A stretch of 64,000 bases of DNA from Brachynemurus nebulosus (GCA_035578155.1 JAPWDM010000009.1:1586001-1650000); one strand, 5' to 3'. Shown: positions 36,997-49,549, counted from the stretch's first letter. Numbers and translations: made by a program. The notes: generated by a model from the letters alone, not told the origin.

Positions 36997-38021
36997 TATA
37001 ATGAGAACATTGATCCGCACAAATGCATTTCCAAGGGGTGACCAATTTTTTTTTTTTAATTCCTTTTCATTAGCTTTAGTTTTCACGCTACACGCAAAAA
37101 ATACAATTTACCTTCTGAAGGTGCATTTAATATGAATTTAATGTTGATTAAAAGAAAAGTAAAAGAACAACCAATTCTTTGCTTTCCAATGGGAAGGTTA
37201 TGGGCCCCCAATTATGCATAATATGTAATACACAAAAATGAATACAATTATAATCATTACCTTTATTATGAATATTGTGTATAAAAACACTATTTCTTTC
37301 AATTTAACTGAAGAAAATTTTTCTTTTACATCAATTATTCTTTTCATGTCATAAACGCAAACACACGGACATAGATATTTAAATATAAAAATAGTAGAAA
37401 AGCCACTCGTAAAGAAAAGAGAAAAAAGCCACGATATCAATTACACGATTCAATGAAAATCATTGTGCAATGCAAGCCGCATGCAACGCGTTCACGTCTA
37501 TGTAAGTTTTAACAATAGTGAAAAATTTAATAACATTAATTTAAGTCTTTTTGTGACGAAAAAAATTTCTATTTTTCTATGTCTTTTCTTTTCCCTTTTT
37601 TTTCCACAATATCTGAGTAATTTTAATTTATCAATGAGACATGAATGAAGTATTGTATTCAAACATAATAAGTCGGTACGATAAAGTCAAAAAATACCAA
37701 GTATTTCTAGTTTTTCTGGACGTAAAAAGTAGTCTATGTCCTTTTCGTCCTGTCTATTATCAATGTTCTAAATCAATCATTCGTAATTACATTATTTCGT
37801 TTTAAATACGTGGTAAGAAGTAGTCTATATCCTTCTACGATTCTACGATTTTCACTATGTGTGTTTCAAGTCGACTGGTTACGTCGTTGAAGTATATCCT
37901 GAAAGTACAAAAAGTAGCCTATGTCAGTTTTCACGTTCCCAGCTATCGTTTTTGCAAAGTTTCAAATCGATCGATTGAGCTGTTGAGACGTGAAAGCAAT
38001 AAAAGCATATAATAATGATAC
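36997..38021. other. AT-rich interval, nothing recognised
   Basis: Only short frames of low complexity. TAGTCTATGTCC-type words recur at 37730, 37825 and 37915, perhaps an old tandem repeat. Confidence 0.4.
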
Positions 38022-38029
38022 TTTTCGTC

Positions 38030-38225
38030 CAGGGCCGTGGAGAGAAATGGAGGGGCCCGCGAATAAACGGTATTTTTTTAAAATTTCCTCCCAAAAAAAT
38101 AAGTACTGCTTAAAAAAAAATCTTAATTTCTTTTCCCGGGCCTACTACCGACAGCTACGGGCCCTCTACTCAAGTTCGGGCGTCGGGACTGCAGTCCCGA
38201 CTACCCCACTCTCTCATCGGGCCTG
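38030..38225. mobile_element. hAT-type MITE J, inverted orientation
   Basis: CAGGGCCGTGGAGAGAAATG to CTCTCATCGGGCCTG. Flanks TTTTCGTC and TTTTCCTC agree at 7 of 8 positions. It matches 36789-36988 in reverse. Confidence 0.8.
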
Positions 38226-38367
38226 TTTTCCTCAGAAGTTACTAAATTTTTTCGTACTATAGTCAGTCTACGATGCTATTAATTCGATTTTTCGCTCTTT
38301 TCTTAAACATGCAACAAAGATAGCATATTAGATCAAGACGACAACATCGACTAAAATATTCCCAACC

Positions 38368-38600
38368 AATAAACACTATTTTTAGTAAAGCCAGTTTATA
38401 GGCTACGTTCTTGAAGCACCTAGCGGGAATGTGATAGGAGGAACCTAATGTACTGTCTATTATTCAGTAAACAGGACCATATATTTATTGCAAGACATAA
38501 TTTATATACAGACATATTTGAAAAACAAAACCAATATAATTTCTTTTTTCAAAACTTTTACAGATCTTTCTCAAAAAAATTATTCTTGACAGGTTTAGAG
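38368..38600. mobile_element. MITE E, copy 3 (partial)
   Basis: CCAATAAACACTATTTTTAG, GTAAAGCCAGTTTATAGGC, GAAGCACCTAGCGGGA and TTGCAAGACATAATTTATAT match copy 2. It is truncated on the right. Confidence 0.6.
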
Positions 38601-39167
38601 CGAATAAACAATTCCGAACCTCAAAAAGGACATTCCTTTGGGCTTCCTTGTTTAACACATTATTCTCATATGTTTGAGTAAACTGGAAACTATCTGTATC
38701 TAGATACAATTAAATTACATTACATTAAGATACCCAAGTGTTGTATACATTTAATGATGTATTAGTACATATTATTATACTATTCTTGAATGAAAGAACG
38801 TAAGTTATAGGGAGGTGAGAGGTGAGTCAAAATCGTATTATCCGCTTAACTGAATCGGGTACTGTTATTTTTAATTAGCGAAATTGATATTTTACCCTCC
38901 ACAATTTGTTACCCTAATTATTTCCGAAAACATTATATAAAACTATTTTTATGAATCCCTTTAGATTTCTTTAAAATTTATGACTATCAGACATTCAACT
39001 TATAAGCCCTTTATGATTATAAGACATTCAACTATAAGCCCTTAGATATTTTTAACATCACGTGAGATATGTCTATTTTATTTCGCTCCTTTTAACCAGG
39101 GGTTTGTAATGAATAAATAGGAATTGAAGAAAAATATTGTAAATTTAATTAATAGGTATATTTTTAA

Positions 39168-40580
39168 CGTAGTAGCTCCGAGATAGTCAGGTACAAAAGT
39201 ATATCTCAGCGAAAAAATTTGCTTTTATCAAAAATTAAATAATGTATTAACCCTAGAATCATACGTTGGTCTACGAGTCAAGTTAATCATACATCGGCGT
39301 CGTTTCGACGAATGGACTTTTTACGGGGAGTTTTAGAGTTTATTTGCAAAAAACATTTTTTTTACATAACAATACTACAAAAGTGAAAAAAATATTTAAA
39401 AAAATTGGATTTGGAAAAATTTCTTAATGTAAATATTTATTAATTTTTTTAATCTTTTTATCGAAGTATATTTTCATTATAAAAATTAAAAAATATATAA
39501 ATACATCAATTGTAATAATTAATTTATGAACTATTATGAATCAGTGGACATGTGTGACTTTACAGAATGTGAAATTTCTCAGTCATAAATATTCCTATAG
39601 ATATGTAGTTATTTCCCCATTAGGCACATTTGTAAATTTTCTAAAATTTCTTAGTAATTTTTCGAATAAGATCTCAAAAAATAATAAAAATTAAAATATT
39701 TTCCACAAAATAAATTGTTAATCTTTTATTTATTCATTCGAAACGCATTCTTTAGTTTTGGATTCAATATATTCAAACTTCAGTATTATGTCGTCTCTAT
39801 AAGTCAAACAGCTGTAATCATCTTTCACATTATCATAATCATTGAATAAATTAATTATAACATCCATATCTTTAATAAATTTTAGAAAAATTAGGAAAAC
39901 TTTTATATGTGGAGTACAAAATCTTTAAAAAAAATATAGGTTAATCATACATCGTCGTCCTTTTGACGCACACTATTTCAGTATAAAAAAAACGACAATA
40001 GCTATAAACAAAATTTATATGTCTTATGTGTTATAATAACAAATAAATTAGATAACAGAAGTTTCACAGCGAGCAGGTACCGACAAGTCACAGTATTGGA
40101 GCAGGTAGAGAAGTTCGTTCGTCGTTTTGACGAGTACGTATGATTCTAGGGTTAATATGTTTCAGTTATTATATTTGTATACTACTTGTTTTTTTTTTTT
40201 AATTTCCGCACGCTTATGTTGTAGCAATGTAAAAACATTGTTGAAAAAGCGTTGTAAAATGATGTTTTTAAAATATATTTCAAAAACGGCGTGGTCAATA
40301 ATTTTTATTTCTTATTAAATATGATTTGTAAGTTTGTATTAGATAACATATTAAATTTTTATCAAATTCCTTTGACACGTTTTCATTTTATTCAAAAAAA
40401 TAATAGAATTTTCCCATAAGAGCCCGTGTTAAAATTACAAAACTTTGAAATCGTTTTTCTCAAAATTGAGGTAGTCAATTTTAATCGCAATAGACTCGTA
40501 TTATTGGTATTGAATTAAATAAATATCTAGAGAAGTTTCGTTAAAATCCTTTGAAAAAATCGTTTCATCAACCAACTACC
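39168..40580. mobile_element. TTAA-flanked element F, copy 1 (split by piggyBac-type MITE)
   Basis: The outer element runs from GTAGTAGCTCCGAGATAG to AACCAACTACC between TTAA sites at 39164-39167 and 40581-40584. Removing the nested MITE leaves a sequence matching the reverse of 49918-50429. The right-hand TTAA is shared with the next element (40585-40880). Confidence 0.65.
39251..40151. mobile_element. piggyBac-type MITE, copy 2
   Basis: Same CCCTAGAATCATACGT ends, TTAA flanks at 39247-39250 and 40152-40155, and closely similar body to the 18936-19859 copy with scattered substitutions and small indels. It is nested inside another TTAA-flanked element (39168-40580). Confidence 0.85.
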
Positions 40581-40584
40581 TTAA

Positions 40585-40880
40585 CCCTTTTAAACAAACC
40601 ATATGGAAAAAATTTTTTTCTCAAAATGCCGGACTTTTTACTACCAGATATAAAATATAATAGATAAGGTTACAAAAAAAGAAAAAGAAAAAAAAATCAA
40701 AGATCCCAACATCAAAAAAGTGAACCCTAGAAATTTACAAAATATAAATTATACTAAACTATGCTGATAAAATTGAACATTATTTAGAATTATACCGTAT
40801 TCCGGAAAATCTGTCGCAGATGACGGCACCTGTACCAGTGAATTGCAGGACGAGTTAACTCGTCTTAATCATTTAAAGCG
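40585..40880. mobile_element. TTAA-flanked MITE H, copy 1
   Basis: Starts CCCTTTTAAAC and ends ATTTAAAGCG between TTAA sites. Two other copies lie at 54495-54812 and, inverted, near 63583-63890. It includes GGCACCTGTACCAGTGAAT and GAACCCTAGAAATTTAC. Confidence 0.65.
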
Positions 40881-40884
40881 TTAA

Positions 40885-42488
40885 ATATCGTATTTGACTC
40901 AAAAGATGATTTTGAAAACTACTTTATTCATCTCAGTATCTTCTTGAAATTTACACGATTTTAACATTTGGATTAAAATGAATTTTTTATAATGGTTAAT
41001 ACTTCTATTATTTAACAACTATACTGTCTTAAAACACATAAATTATGGTGCTCTTTAAAACATAATTCACTCACTGCATTGCGCCCGGAGAGAAAGTTAT
41101 CTGTTTAAAATTACATGAACATTGAAGTTAAATAGTTGGCTGTGCTAGACAACGTTCCACGTTACTCTACGTACTATTACTATGCGTAAATTACTTTATA
41201 TTACAACATATAATAATACTATTATTACTGTTATTACTTCGGTACTATTGTTTTGTATTTGTAATTTAAAACGTTAACTTACAATATTTATATGTAACCG
41301 AACACAAGTTGCGTTCAATTTGCGGAAATTATAAATATTAATAATTGTTTCTTATATCATTATTTCACAAAGCAGAATAGAAAAATAAAAAAATATAAAA
41401 AAAAAAATAAAACATATAAGCGTAAATCAAAACAGGAATTCAATATTTATGTCGGAGACAAGAAAAAAATACTAATAAGAAATAACGATGTTATATAATA
41501 TAGTAATTAGCAATATTCTACACGGAATTCGAGGATGTCGAAGCCTGAACTGTGTTATGTTCTGTCGTCATTAGTGTTAGAGACAAAAATAGGGTACTTA
41601 ACTGCAATTGAGAAATGATACATACTAAATGCTTTGTTCTTACGTATCAATTAGTTCATTTTAGTTAAATTTTTAAAAATCTTCAAGAGAAATATTGTTC
41701 AATTTTAAATGAACAAATTGGCGGGAAAAACGACTTGGCGTAGTGACGTATGCAATGACGTCACGATTTAACTCAAACAGATGTCGCTTTCATTCATGTC
41801 AACACTTGTCAACATGGTTTCAAATTTGTACACAATATTCAGCAGTCATTATGCTCAGTTTTAGTGGTATTTACAACTTTCTACTTTGTTATCTACTTCA
41901 TTTATCATCACTGTAAGATTTTCATGAAGCCCTACAAGTATTAAATACACTTTAAGAAAACAGTTTGATAGCTTTAAAATTGTAGCAAAAAAATAGTTTT
42001 TTTAACATAATATTTAAAACAAGTTGATAAGGATATTTTACGTATTAAGTGACGATGTATTCCTTCCATCGATCTTTTTTGAGTGCAAAATTAATTGCAA
42101 ACCAAAAATTTCAAAATAAATTACAAAGAAAAACAACTTCTCTTGGTCCATAAGAATTGTAAAAATGTCACAATGAAAATGCAATTTGTCATAGACAATA
42201 CCTAACTACAGTAATAAGATCTGCTATAAAAAATGACGTCATTTTCAAATATCACTGCGTTTTGAATCATTTAAATGAAGGCTAAAAATTTATAATTTTC
42301 AAAATCGAATTTTTAAATAACTAAAGAATATTTTTATTTGTCACTACTAAAATTAAATATATTTAAGGATAATACATAAAATTATTCAACATTTAAAACA
42401 AATTTTGAATACAGTCAAGTACCGTATTAATAATCAAAATCTGGATGAAGATCCACATTTATGAAAATAATTTCTAAATGTTATCATT
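40885..42488. other. AT-rich interval, nothing recognised
   Basis: No coding frame above noise. No element ends were recognised. Confidence 0.45.
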
Positions 42489-42490
42489 TA

Positions 42491-42642
42491 CTGTGGAACC
42501 TCTATATTAGCCGGACATCAATTTCATGCGAAAATTTCTTTTAAATCAAATACTGCGAAATTCTACACAAAGAAAGTTATTTATATAAGTATAATGCTCT
42601 CCTTCGGGTAATGATGCTGTCCGGTTAACAGAGGTTCCACTG
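42491..42642. mobile_element. Small pogo/Tigger-type MITE
   Basis: TGTGGAACCTCTATATTAGC near the left and AACAGAGGTTCCACTG at the right are inverted and flanked by TA. CAGTGGAACCTCTAT-type ends are characteristic of pogo/Tigger elements. 152 bases. Confidence 0.75.
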
Positions 42643-43234
42643 TATTTTGGTGAAGATATTACAATATGGCCAATGTTAAAAACTGTTTACCGCGTGTTGC
42701 AAATTGTTTTTGAAGAGAGGTACATATTTTAAAACAAACATACAACTGAAGAGATGAGTGGATGAAGAGGTTATGTAACATATTTTCAAAAACTCATTTT
42801 TTGCCAAATTTTAAAATATTTTATGCTGAAGTATCATATTAAAATTTGGTTTCATTAGGTACAATAGTTTTGTAGAAATTCAATAATAAACATGTGCTAT
42901 TGCATAGGAAGTATATGTAGGAAATAAGAAATTTCAAACGCTTCTACTGTAAAATTATAAAAAAAAATGTTATATAACACCTTCATCCACTCATGGCTTC
43001 AATTAAAAATTTTCAAAATTTTTTCCAAAAAAACAGTAGACAAGCAAAAAAATCACTTTTACACTCTTTTACCCGGATTTCTCACCCCTCTAATCTAAAA
43101 TAATATTTTTTCTAATCGTTATTCTTTTTAATCGTTCTAAATGTTATAAGGGTTTCGTTGTTCCTTTCAAGGTACGAAACCCTAAAGAAAGTAAATAATG
43201 TTTCATTATGTCATAAATTTAATAAGCTATTCAA

Positions 43235-43440
43235 AAATTATACCCTTTGGGCTCTTGTTCAACTTATTAATTTCCAAAACTTCCAAAATATTGAGTTTGC
43301 AGCTCTATAAAACAAATGTGCAATGTATTTCAAATTCTCAAAGACTAACTAATGTTCTTTATATCTGCTTTCGAAAGTTTTGCCGGTTTGGCCAATATAG
43401 GAAGCGTTGCAATCTGTACAATAATATATACTGCATATTA
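43235..43440 (-). pseudogene. Second Penelope-like GIY-YIG fragment (stop-interrupted)
   Basis: The minus strand reads YYCTDCNASYIGQTGKTF then ESRYKEH and a stop. The YIGQTGK motif and Cys pair are intact here, unlike the copy near 14.5 kb. Beyond the stop another frame gives LEVLEINKL, matching the family's C-terminal LE.xEI block. It is an old, separate insertion. Confidence 0.65.
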
Positions 43441-44095
43441 TTAAGCACCAAACCGTTGACGTCATCACTCTGCTGACATTTTTACTACAAATAATGAAAA
43501 ATAAAAAACCATTTTATATAAAATTTAAACTTATATTTATAAACCGAACTGGAAAAACTTAATTATAGATATTAATAGACATTATGCATTATAAAACATA
43601 GGTATATACCTTAGTGTATAAAAAAATTATAGGTATATAGTTTCTTTTATACGCCTACTTGATCACGAATTTTTTATTTATAACAATATCATTAAAAATT
43701 TACGTGTAAGTATGGTCTGGCAGCAATACTTTGTTGTATGGGGACACATATACCAAATAGTCACATAGAAAAATTATTATTATGAACTATATATGAAGTA
43801 CAAATTATGTATTTGCATGTTCGAAAATTTTACACATGAAAAATTAATGAATATCGATTTATTTTTTATATTAATATTTAATCCATATTAACGTCATTGA
43901 TGTACGACGTTATACAGTGCCAAGGTCTGAAAAATGTTATATTATTATAATGATTGATTTTTATTAAAAAATAGAATTTTGTGATCAATATATTTAACGT
44001 TATTAGAAATTATAGTTAGGAAATTTTTTGAAATGTTAGAAACTTGAAATTTTGGTTTTGTGTTACTTGCTGGTACCAAATAATATGATTGTGCA

Positions 44096-44170
44096 GAGCC
44101 GGATTTATATAAGGGCAATTGGGGGCGCGTGCCCCGAGGCCCCCACACAATAGGGGCCTCCATAAAATCG
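44096..44170. mobile_element. hAT-type MITE J, left end only
   Basis: CAGAGCCGGATTTATATAAG followed by GGGGGCGCGTGCCCCGAGG and CCCCCACACAATAGGGGCC, as in 17782-17860. The right end is missing. Confidence 0.55.
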
Positions 44171-44271
44171 AATAAAATTTCAAAATTAAGGAATAGAATA
44201 GATAGGATAAGCGCTTTTTCGTATTTTACTTTTTTTTCTTTTTAAAGTACTCACAGAAGTGGGTAGTAAAA

Positions 44272-44972
44272 AACTCAGTAGGATGTTTCCTTATTGAAAC
44301 AATTAAAACCGATCATTAAAATTTTTTAGCGAATTTTTGAATCAAAAATTCAGCTATTACAGCCACTGTCATGCCGCGACTTGAGCCCGGGACTATGATA
44401 GAAAGGACGCCGCACAAATCTTATGGAAATTTGGTCCCGGTTAATTTCTTCGAAACTTTGGGAAATAATAGTTCTTGACCTGTAGAACAAAAGTCTCCAT
44501 AGGCGCAAAGCTCAATAATGGACAGATTTTGAGATATATGTAGTTGAAATATACGTATACTGTCAATTAAATATCTATCACCTATCAAAATGGTGTCGGC
44601 AAAAAACTTGCAGAAAAGTAGAATCGATTGCCGACACCATCTGATTAGTGATGGATATTCAATTGACAGTATACGTATATTTAACTACATATATCTCAAA
44701 ATCTGTCCATTATTGAGCTTTGTGCCTATGGAGACTTTTGTTCTACAGGTCAAGAACTATTATTTCCCAAAGTTTCGAAGAAATTAACCGGGACCAAACT
44801 TCCATAAGATTTGTGCGGGGTCCTTTCTATCATAGTCCCGAGCTCAAGTCGCGTCATGACAGTGGGTGTAATAGCTGAATTTTTGATTCGAAAATTCGCT
44901 AAAAAAATTTGTGAATATCCCATTTTAATGATCGGTTTTAATTGTTTCAATAAGGAAACATCCTACTGAGTT
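44272..44972. repeat. 700-bp palindromic element made of two inverted element-A right ends
   Basis: From AACTCAGTAGGATGTTTCC to its inverse at 44972, the two halves pair with few mismatches. The inner ends are AATGGTGTCGGCA and GCCGACACCAT around a short loop. Within each half lies an element-A right end (TAGCGAATTTTTG...GAGCCCGGGACTATGATAG). The pairing extends beyond those ends, so the whole locus was inverted-duplicated. Confidence 0.75.
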
Positions 44973-45795
44973 ATATAAACATTTAAACTAATAACAAAAA
45001 AAAAAATAAAAGAAGATCCATAATTAAGAACATGATGAGTCTGGTGCAATAATAACAAAGTAAAAGTTGTCAAACAACATCCGCCTCAGTGATTTTCCCG
45101 AAGCCATATTATTTAAAGGTGATTCAGAAGAGATCAGAGTTCTATTGTCAAGGTAGACTACATCTCAAGAAGTCACATGGGTTTAATAAGTTTTAATATT
45201 TATTTTTATATAACACATTTAAAGAGTAAACCAATAATAAAAATTTAGTATTTTACATAACTTTCAAGTCTTAACACACCATTAATTTACGAAAAAAAAA
45301 ACCGTAATAATTGTTGGAAAATGCAGTTACTTTACAACCTTAACAAAATTTTCCTCTTGAAAACAGAAACACTGAAAGCACGTCTACCAAGTGTACCTTT
45401 TCCTATAACCTAGCGTTTTGTAGGGTTTCGAACGTTAAACGTGTCCGAAAATTTTTATTTACTTTTTTACTTGTTTTACTTGTAAATCAATCAAACAAAA
45501 GAGAAAACTTTACGGAATTTTGTGTGCACGAAGTTTGGGAAATTGCCCTGTTTCCTAGTTCGTAGCCCAAAGACAAAATTTCAAACCGACGTCTACCTCA
45601 AGCCCATGTTTTAATGCATTCCAAGCATAAATTCATGTTAGAAATCTAGAAATCCTTGAAATTTTGTAATTTTTGGCCAGCTGGATGAAAATCATAACCA
45701 TTTTTATAGTCTTAGATCAATCCAAAAAAAATTTTTTGCTTACAATTGTGTAACATCTGTGCAAAAGTTATAAAAAAAAACCTTATATTTCATTT

Positions 45796-46330
45796 TGCTT
45801 CCGAGACTACTAAAGTAGCGGAAGCATTGTGATCACTTTTGAAAAATAAAAAATTTTTTCTCTCCAAAATCAAATTTTTTACGCACATTTTACGTTTTAG
45901 AGCTTCCTGAACAATTTTGGTTTGGGCCGTCCGTCTGTCTGCCCGTCTGTGTGTCTCCAATTTTGCACCAAGTGGCATAACTTCCGAACTATTCGATTGT
46001 TTTTAATGAAATTTTCAGAATTTATGCAGTTTGGCTCCGCGATGGTCCCCTATGAATTTAATCAAAATCGGAGTAACGGTAGCAACGCCGCTACCATATC
46101 ATTCCAAAATTGCACCAAGTGGCATAACTTCTGAACTACTCAATTCTTTTTTATGAAATTTTCAGAAATTATGTAGTTTGGTTCCTATATGGTCCCCTAT
46201 GAATTTAATCGAAATCGGAGTAACGGTAGCTACGCCGCTACCATGAAGTCCCATTAAATGTCAATATCTTATTTACTGCTAGTCCTATCTCGCTCAAATT
46301 TTTAGGGTATATTGGGGGTTAGTTTCTAAA
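45796..46330. repeat. Dispersed repeat L, copy 2, with a 145-bp internal tandem duplication
   Basis: Same blocks as 13304-13640. The segment with GCACCAAGTGGCATAACTTC through CGGTAGCNACGCCGCTACCAT occurs twice in a row (45965-46103 and 46111-46244), absent from copy 1. Confidence 0.65.
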
Positions 46331-46682
46331 ATATTTTTGCTATTATTTTATAATTTAGCCTTTAAGTCTTTTGAGTTACAACAGTTTTTTATAAACTTCA
46401 AGGCGAAAATATAATTTCACGGTATATAATATGTATATTTGGTAGAATACTGTTTTAAAGCCTTTTACGACTACGAGGAAGCTGTGTGCCCACCCTATTG
46501 GCAGCGTATTTTTTAATGTAATGATTCTTTTAAAAAAAATTCACCCAAAAACTTTTTGAAAATTTTATAAAATACTGGAGAAAAGAGAAAAATTGTTAAA
46601 GTTTTTTAGGTCCCATAAAAGTCATCATGCCCACTTTCAATTTTAGTGTTGCGCCGCCACTGAATGCAAAAAATTCTACAAT

Positions 46683-47098
46683 CACGGACCAATGAACACT
46701 AAACAAAGCGTAAAGCCAGTTTATAGGCAATTTTCTTGAAGCAGGTAACGGGGTGGGACGAGTGAAATTTAAGGAATATAATGTACTGTCCATTTTTCAA
46801 CAAATACGACTATAATTATTGCAGGACATAATTTGTATACGTACGTATTTTGAAAATAAAGCGAATACCACTTTTTTTCTTTCAAAATTTTGCAATTTCT
46901 TCTCAAAAAAGTAAAATTTTATTATCAATATTATATTTTGACAATAATTATTTACAAACGTTACTACGGATACCATCGATTATTGCATTGATTAACTACA
47001 TTACAGAATACTATTAGGTCGTATTCTGGTCGTATCTAGCTGCCTCAATTATACACTGATATAATTAGTCTATAATATAATGTAATATATAATATGTA
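46683..47098. mobile_element. MITE E, copy 4 (right end lost)
   Basis: Begins CACGGACCAATGAACAC and follows copy 1 closely through ACTACGGATACCATCGAT to about 47098. It lies some 500 bases downstream of the BICDR-like exon donor, so within its first intron. Confidence 0.65.
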
Positions 47099-47597
47099 TG
47101 ATTTTTCTTGAAGTCTAATAACTTCCAACCGACTACTGAAACTTCTGTCTTAATGTTTATTTCCTAAGTAGGTAAGTATAAAAATTACGTAAAATTTACT
47201 CCCAAAAAACATTTCAAAAAAAATAAATTGACATTTTTATCTAATACTCTCTTAAAATTCAATTATTGCATAATTGCAACCTCTTTTCGCAACGCGACAT
47301 TCTAAAATTTCAAATAAAAACTAATAAATTTCGCTGTCTTCTATCCACATTTAATATGTAAGTATGTTACTTTCAAAAATCAAAAGTATTTTGTCAGAAA
47401 AAAAATTATAATTTAGAAAACAATTTTTTTTATTTTCGTCTACTCTATTGTGGCTATTGTGGGACACATAACTCAAAAAAAAAGTAGTGACCGCGCATTA
47501 CTTTTAATTGCCTAAGGGCCCAAAAAACAGTTATGCGTGGTGAAACAGACATTAAGCAATTAATAAATAATTTACGTATATCCGTGTGTAAATTTAC

Positions 47598-47825
47598 CTC
47601 TAACTTTTTTGTAAATTCATCCACAGTGGCTTCATGTTGTTTCTGTAATTCTTCATTCTTTTCCAACAGCGCTTTACCCAATTCCGCAGCCAATACAAGA
47701 TCCGCTTCCTTCTGTTGCAATTGGACCAATACCTCTTCCACGGTTAAACCGTCTGGAACCGTTTCCGACAAATTACCATTCTCAGGAGTTGTTCGCGGTA
47801 ACATTATGGAATAATAATCACACAT
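47598..47825 (-). CDS. BicDR: BICD-family-like cargo adaptor (BICDR/BICDL), first coding exon
   Basis: This exon encodes the first 76 residues of a dynein-dynactin cargo adaptor of the Bicaudal-D-related family, which links motors to vesicles such as Rab6 carriers. After a variable leader, the stretch from about residue 35 reads [20 protein letters not shown] and continues as coiled coil. This is the signature N-terminal block of BICDR proteins, the dynein light intermediate chain/dynactin-binding region (family knowledge). The reading frame ends ...TKKLE at a GAG|GTAAAT donor (47597-47596), so the frame past it is intron. The first true ATG is at 47825; an in-frame TTG just upstream is not a likely start. 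A second in-frame ATG at 47804 ([11 protein letters not shown]) is an alternative. The remaining exons should lie to the left but none is recognisable within the window. CDR2 or TRAK/HAP1 proteins share a similar AAELGK block; the [19 protein letters not shown] form fits BICDR best. Confidence 0.85.
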
Positions 47826-48250
47826 CAAAAAAAATATTCAATTAAAAAACACACATTTAAAAAAAAACCAAATTTTTCAAAAACACCCAAAAAACAAAAT
47901 ACACAAAATGTCTAAAAGTAAAAATCTTGAAAACAACAAAAACAATTTTGTAATTTGTAGATTAAAATAATTAAAATGTTTTATTTTTTCAAAATTTTCC
48001 TTCATTTTCACGATTTTTTCAATGAAAAAAAAAAAAACAAAAGTTAAAAATCCCGATTTATGTTTTATGCATCATTTTTTTTTTTTTAAACAGTATTTCA
48101 GTTTCCCAGGTAACCGAAACAAAACATGCACGACCTCAAAAAAAACAAACAAATAAAAAATTTGATCGAAGCGCGAACAACAATTGATCCACCTCCCAAC
48201 GCGAGTTGATTGTAACTGAGTGCGCCAAGTGCGCGTCGTATTCAAAACGC
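47826..48250 (-). promoter_or_regulatory. Presumed 5' UTR and promoter region of the BICDR-like gene
   Basis: Between the BICDR start codon and about 48250 the minus strand is AT-rich with A and T runs and then becomes GC-richer (48170-48250: CG-containing words around GCGCGAACAA and GCGCACTTGG). A TCAGT initiator-like pentamer reads on the minus strand at 48219-48215. This would give a 5' UTR near 390 bases. The assignment rests on position and base composition only; no TATA box was recognised. Confidence 0.3.
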
Positions 48251-49549
48251 AAACGAACGGTAAGAAAATATAATACAGGTAAAAAAAAAACAACGGTCAT
48301 GTCCATAACAGTACGTCGCAGTCATTTAAAAAATTTTGTAGTAGTTATAAATTTCCTCCAGAAAGAGGGTTGCCAACTCTACCAATGAATATTTCGGGAT
48401 TTAATGGGAAAAAAATCGGTACGGGACAAGTGAAATCGGGACTTTTAAAAAAAGACAAACGTTTTTAATTAGCCAGTGAATCTTTTTATTTTTATTATTT
48501 GTAACTAACAGCTACATACTTAAACCATGATCACATACAGTCAGCCACACTCGTATTCGAACAGCAGCATATTTACTCATATGACAAAATTTAAACCGAA
48601 TGGATTCCCATAATTTCCCACAAATTTGAACTTTTTTGTTTATAATATTAATAATTGGAATCTTCTACTTCCTATATAATTATGCTAAAAAAATTTCATT
48701 AATAGTTTTTAAAAAAAAATTCTCTAAGAAAAATGTTATGCATGCAATTTGTATCAACAGTCCAACGCCACATTCGTATTCGAACACCTTACAATTTGAT
48801 ATATATTTTTATATGTTTCAAAAATGAATTACTTTATTTTCAAATTTAGAAGTATATTTACGTAGGTAAGTACCTTTATTTTAAATAAACATAAAATTTA
48901 ATAATCCTTCAGGTCAATTTTTTCATATATTTACTGGAAAATTAAAGGAATTTCAATAGAGTCCAAGAAATCGATTATTGATTTATGCTACCAAAATAAA
49001 TTCTACAGAAAGGGCTTAAATTGTAAGTAGGCGACTATTTAACAATTAATATGTCATAAAGGACCGCAAACAGGATAATAAACTAGAAAATAACTCTTGA
49101 AATATGGATAAAAAATACTACATCTTGTTCTAAATTGTCATTAAATAACATCAAAAAATCATTTGTGGCCAAAATAGAGTTACGAATTTTATACTTATTA
49201 AGCTGACGATATGTAACTAAAATTTTAATGTTCAATAGAATATTTTCACTAAATACCTACGACATATCCAAAGGTAACCACACCGTCTGTGCTTGCAGGC
49301 TATTGCGTGATTCTCGTTGTGTACATACAGTGTGTCCGTGTTGAACGTGTACTGCTATTGTTTCAAAAAACAGTTGTTTTTAAAAGGACATCCACCTTCA
49401 CCACAACACTTATTAAATAAGTGATGGGCACATTAACATTTTTTTTTAATTTTCTCGATTTTTTTTTACAATTTTTTATTATTAACTAAAAAATTTTTTA
49501 TGCTCAAAATATGATTACATATAATTGTCTAGTGAATACAGGGAAGATT
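48251..49549. other. Intergenic interval between BICDR-like and ODAD1-like genes
   Basis: AT-rich. No exon of either gene and no element with clear ends was seen. Together with array N it separates two divergently transcribed genes. Confidence 0.45.

Noticed and set aside
47533..47814. Plus-strand frame opposite the BICDR exon
   Set aside because: It is the antisense shadow of a clear coiled-coil exon.
47826..47828. TTG as a start one codon before the BICDR ATG
   Set aside because: Animals rarely start at TTG; ATG follows immediately at 47825.
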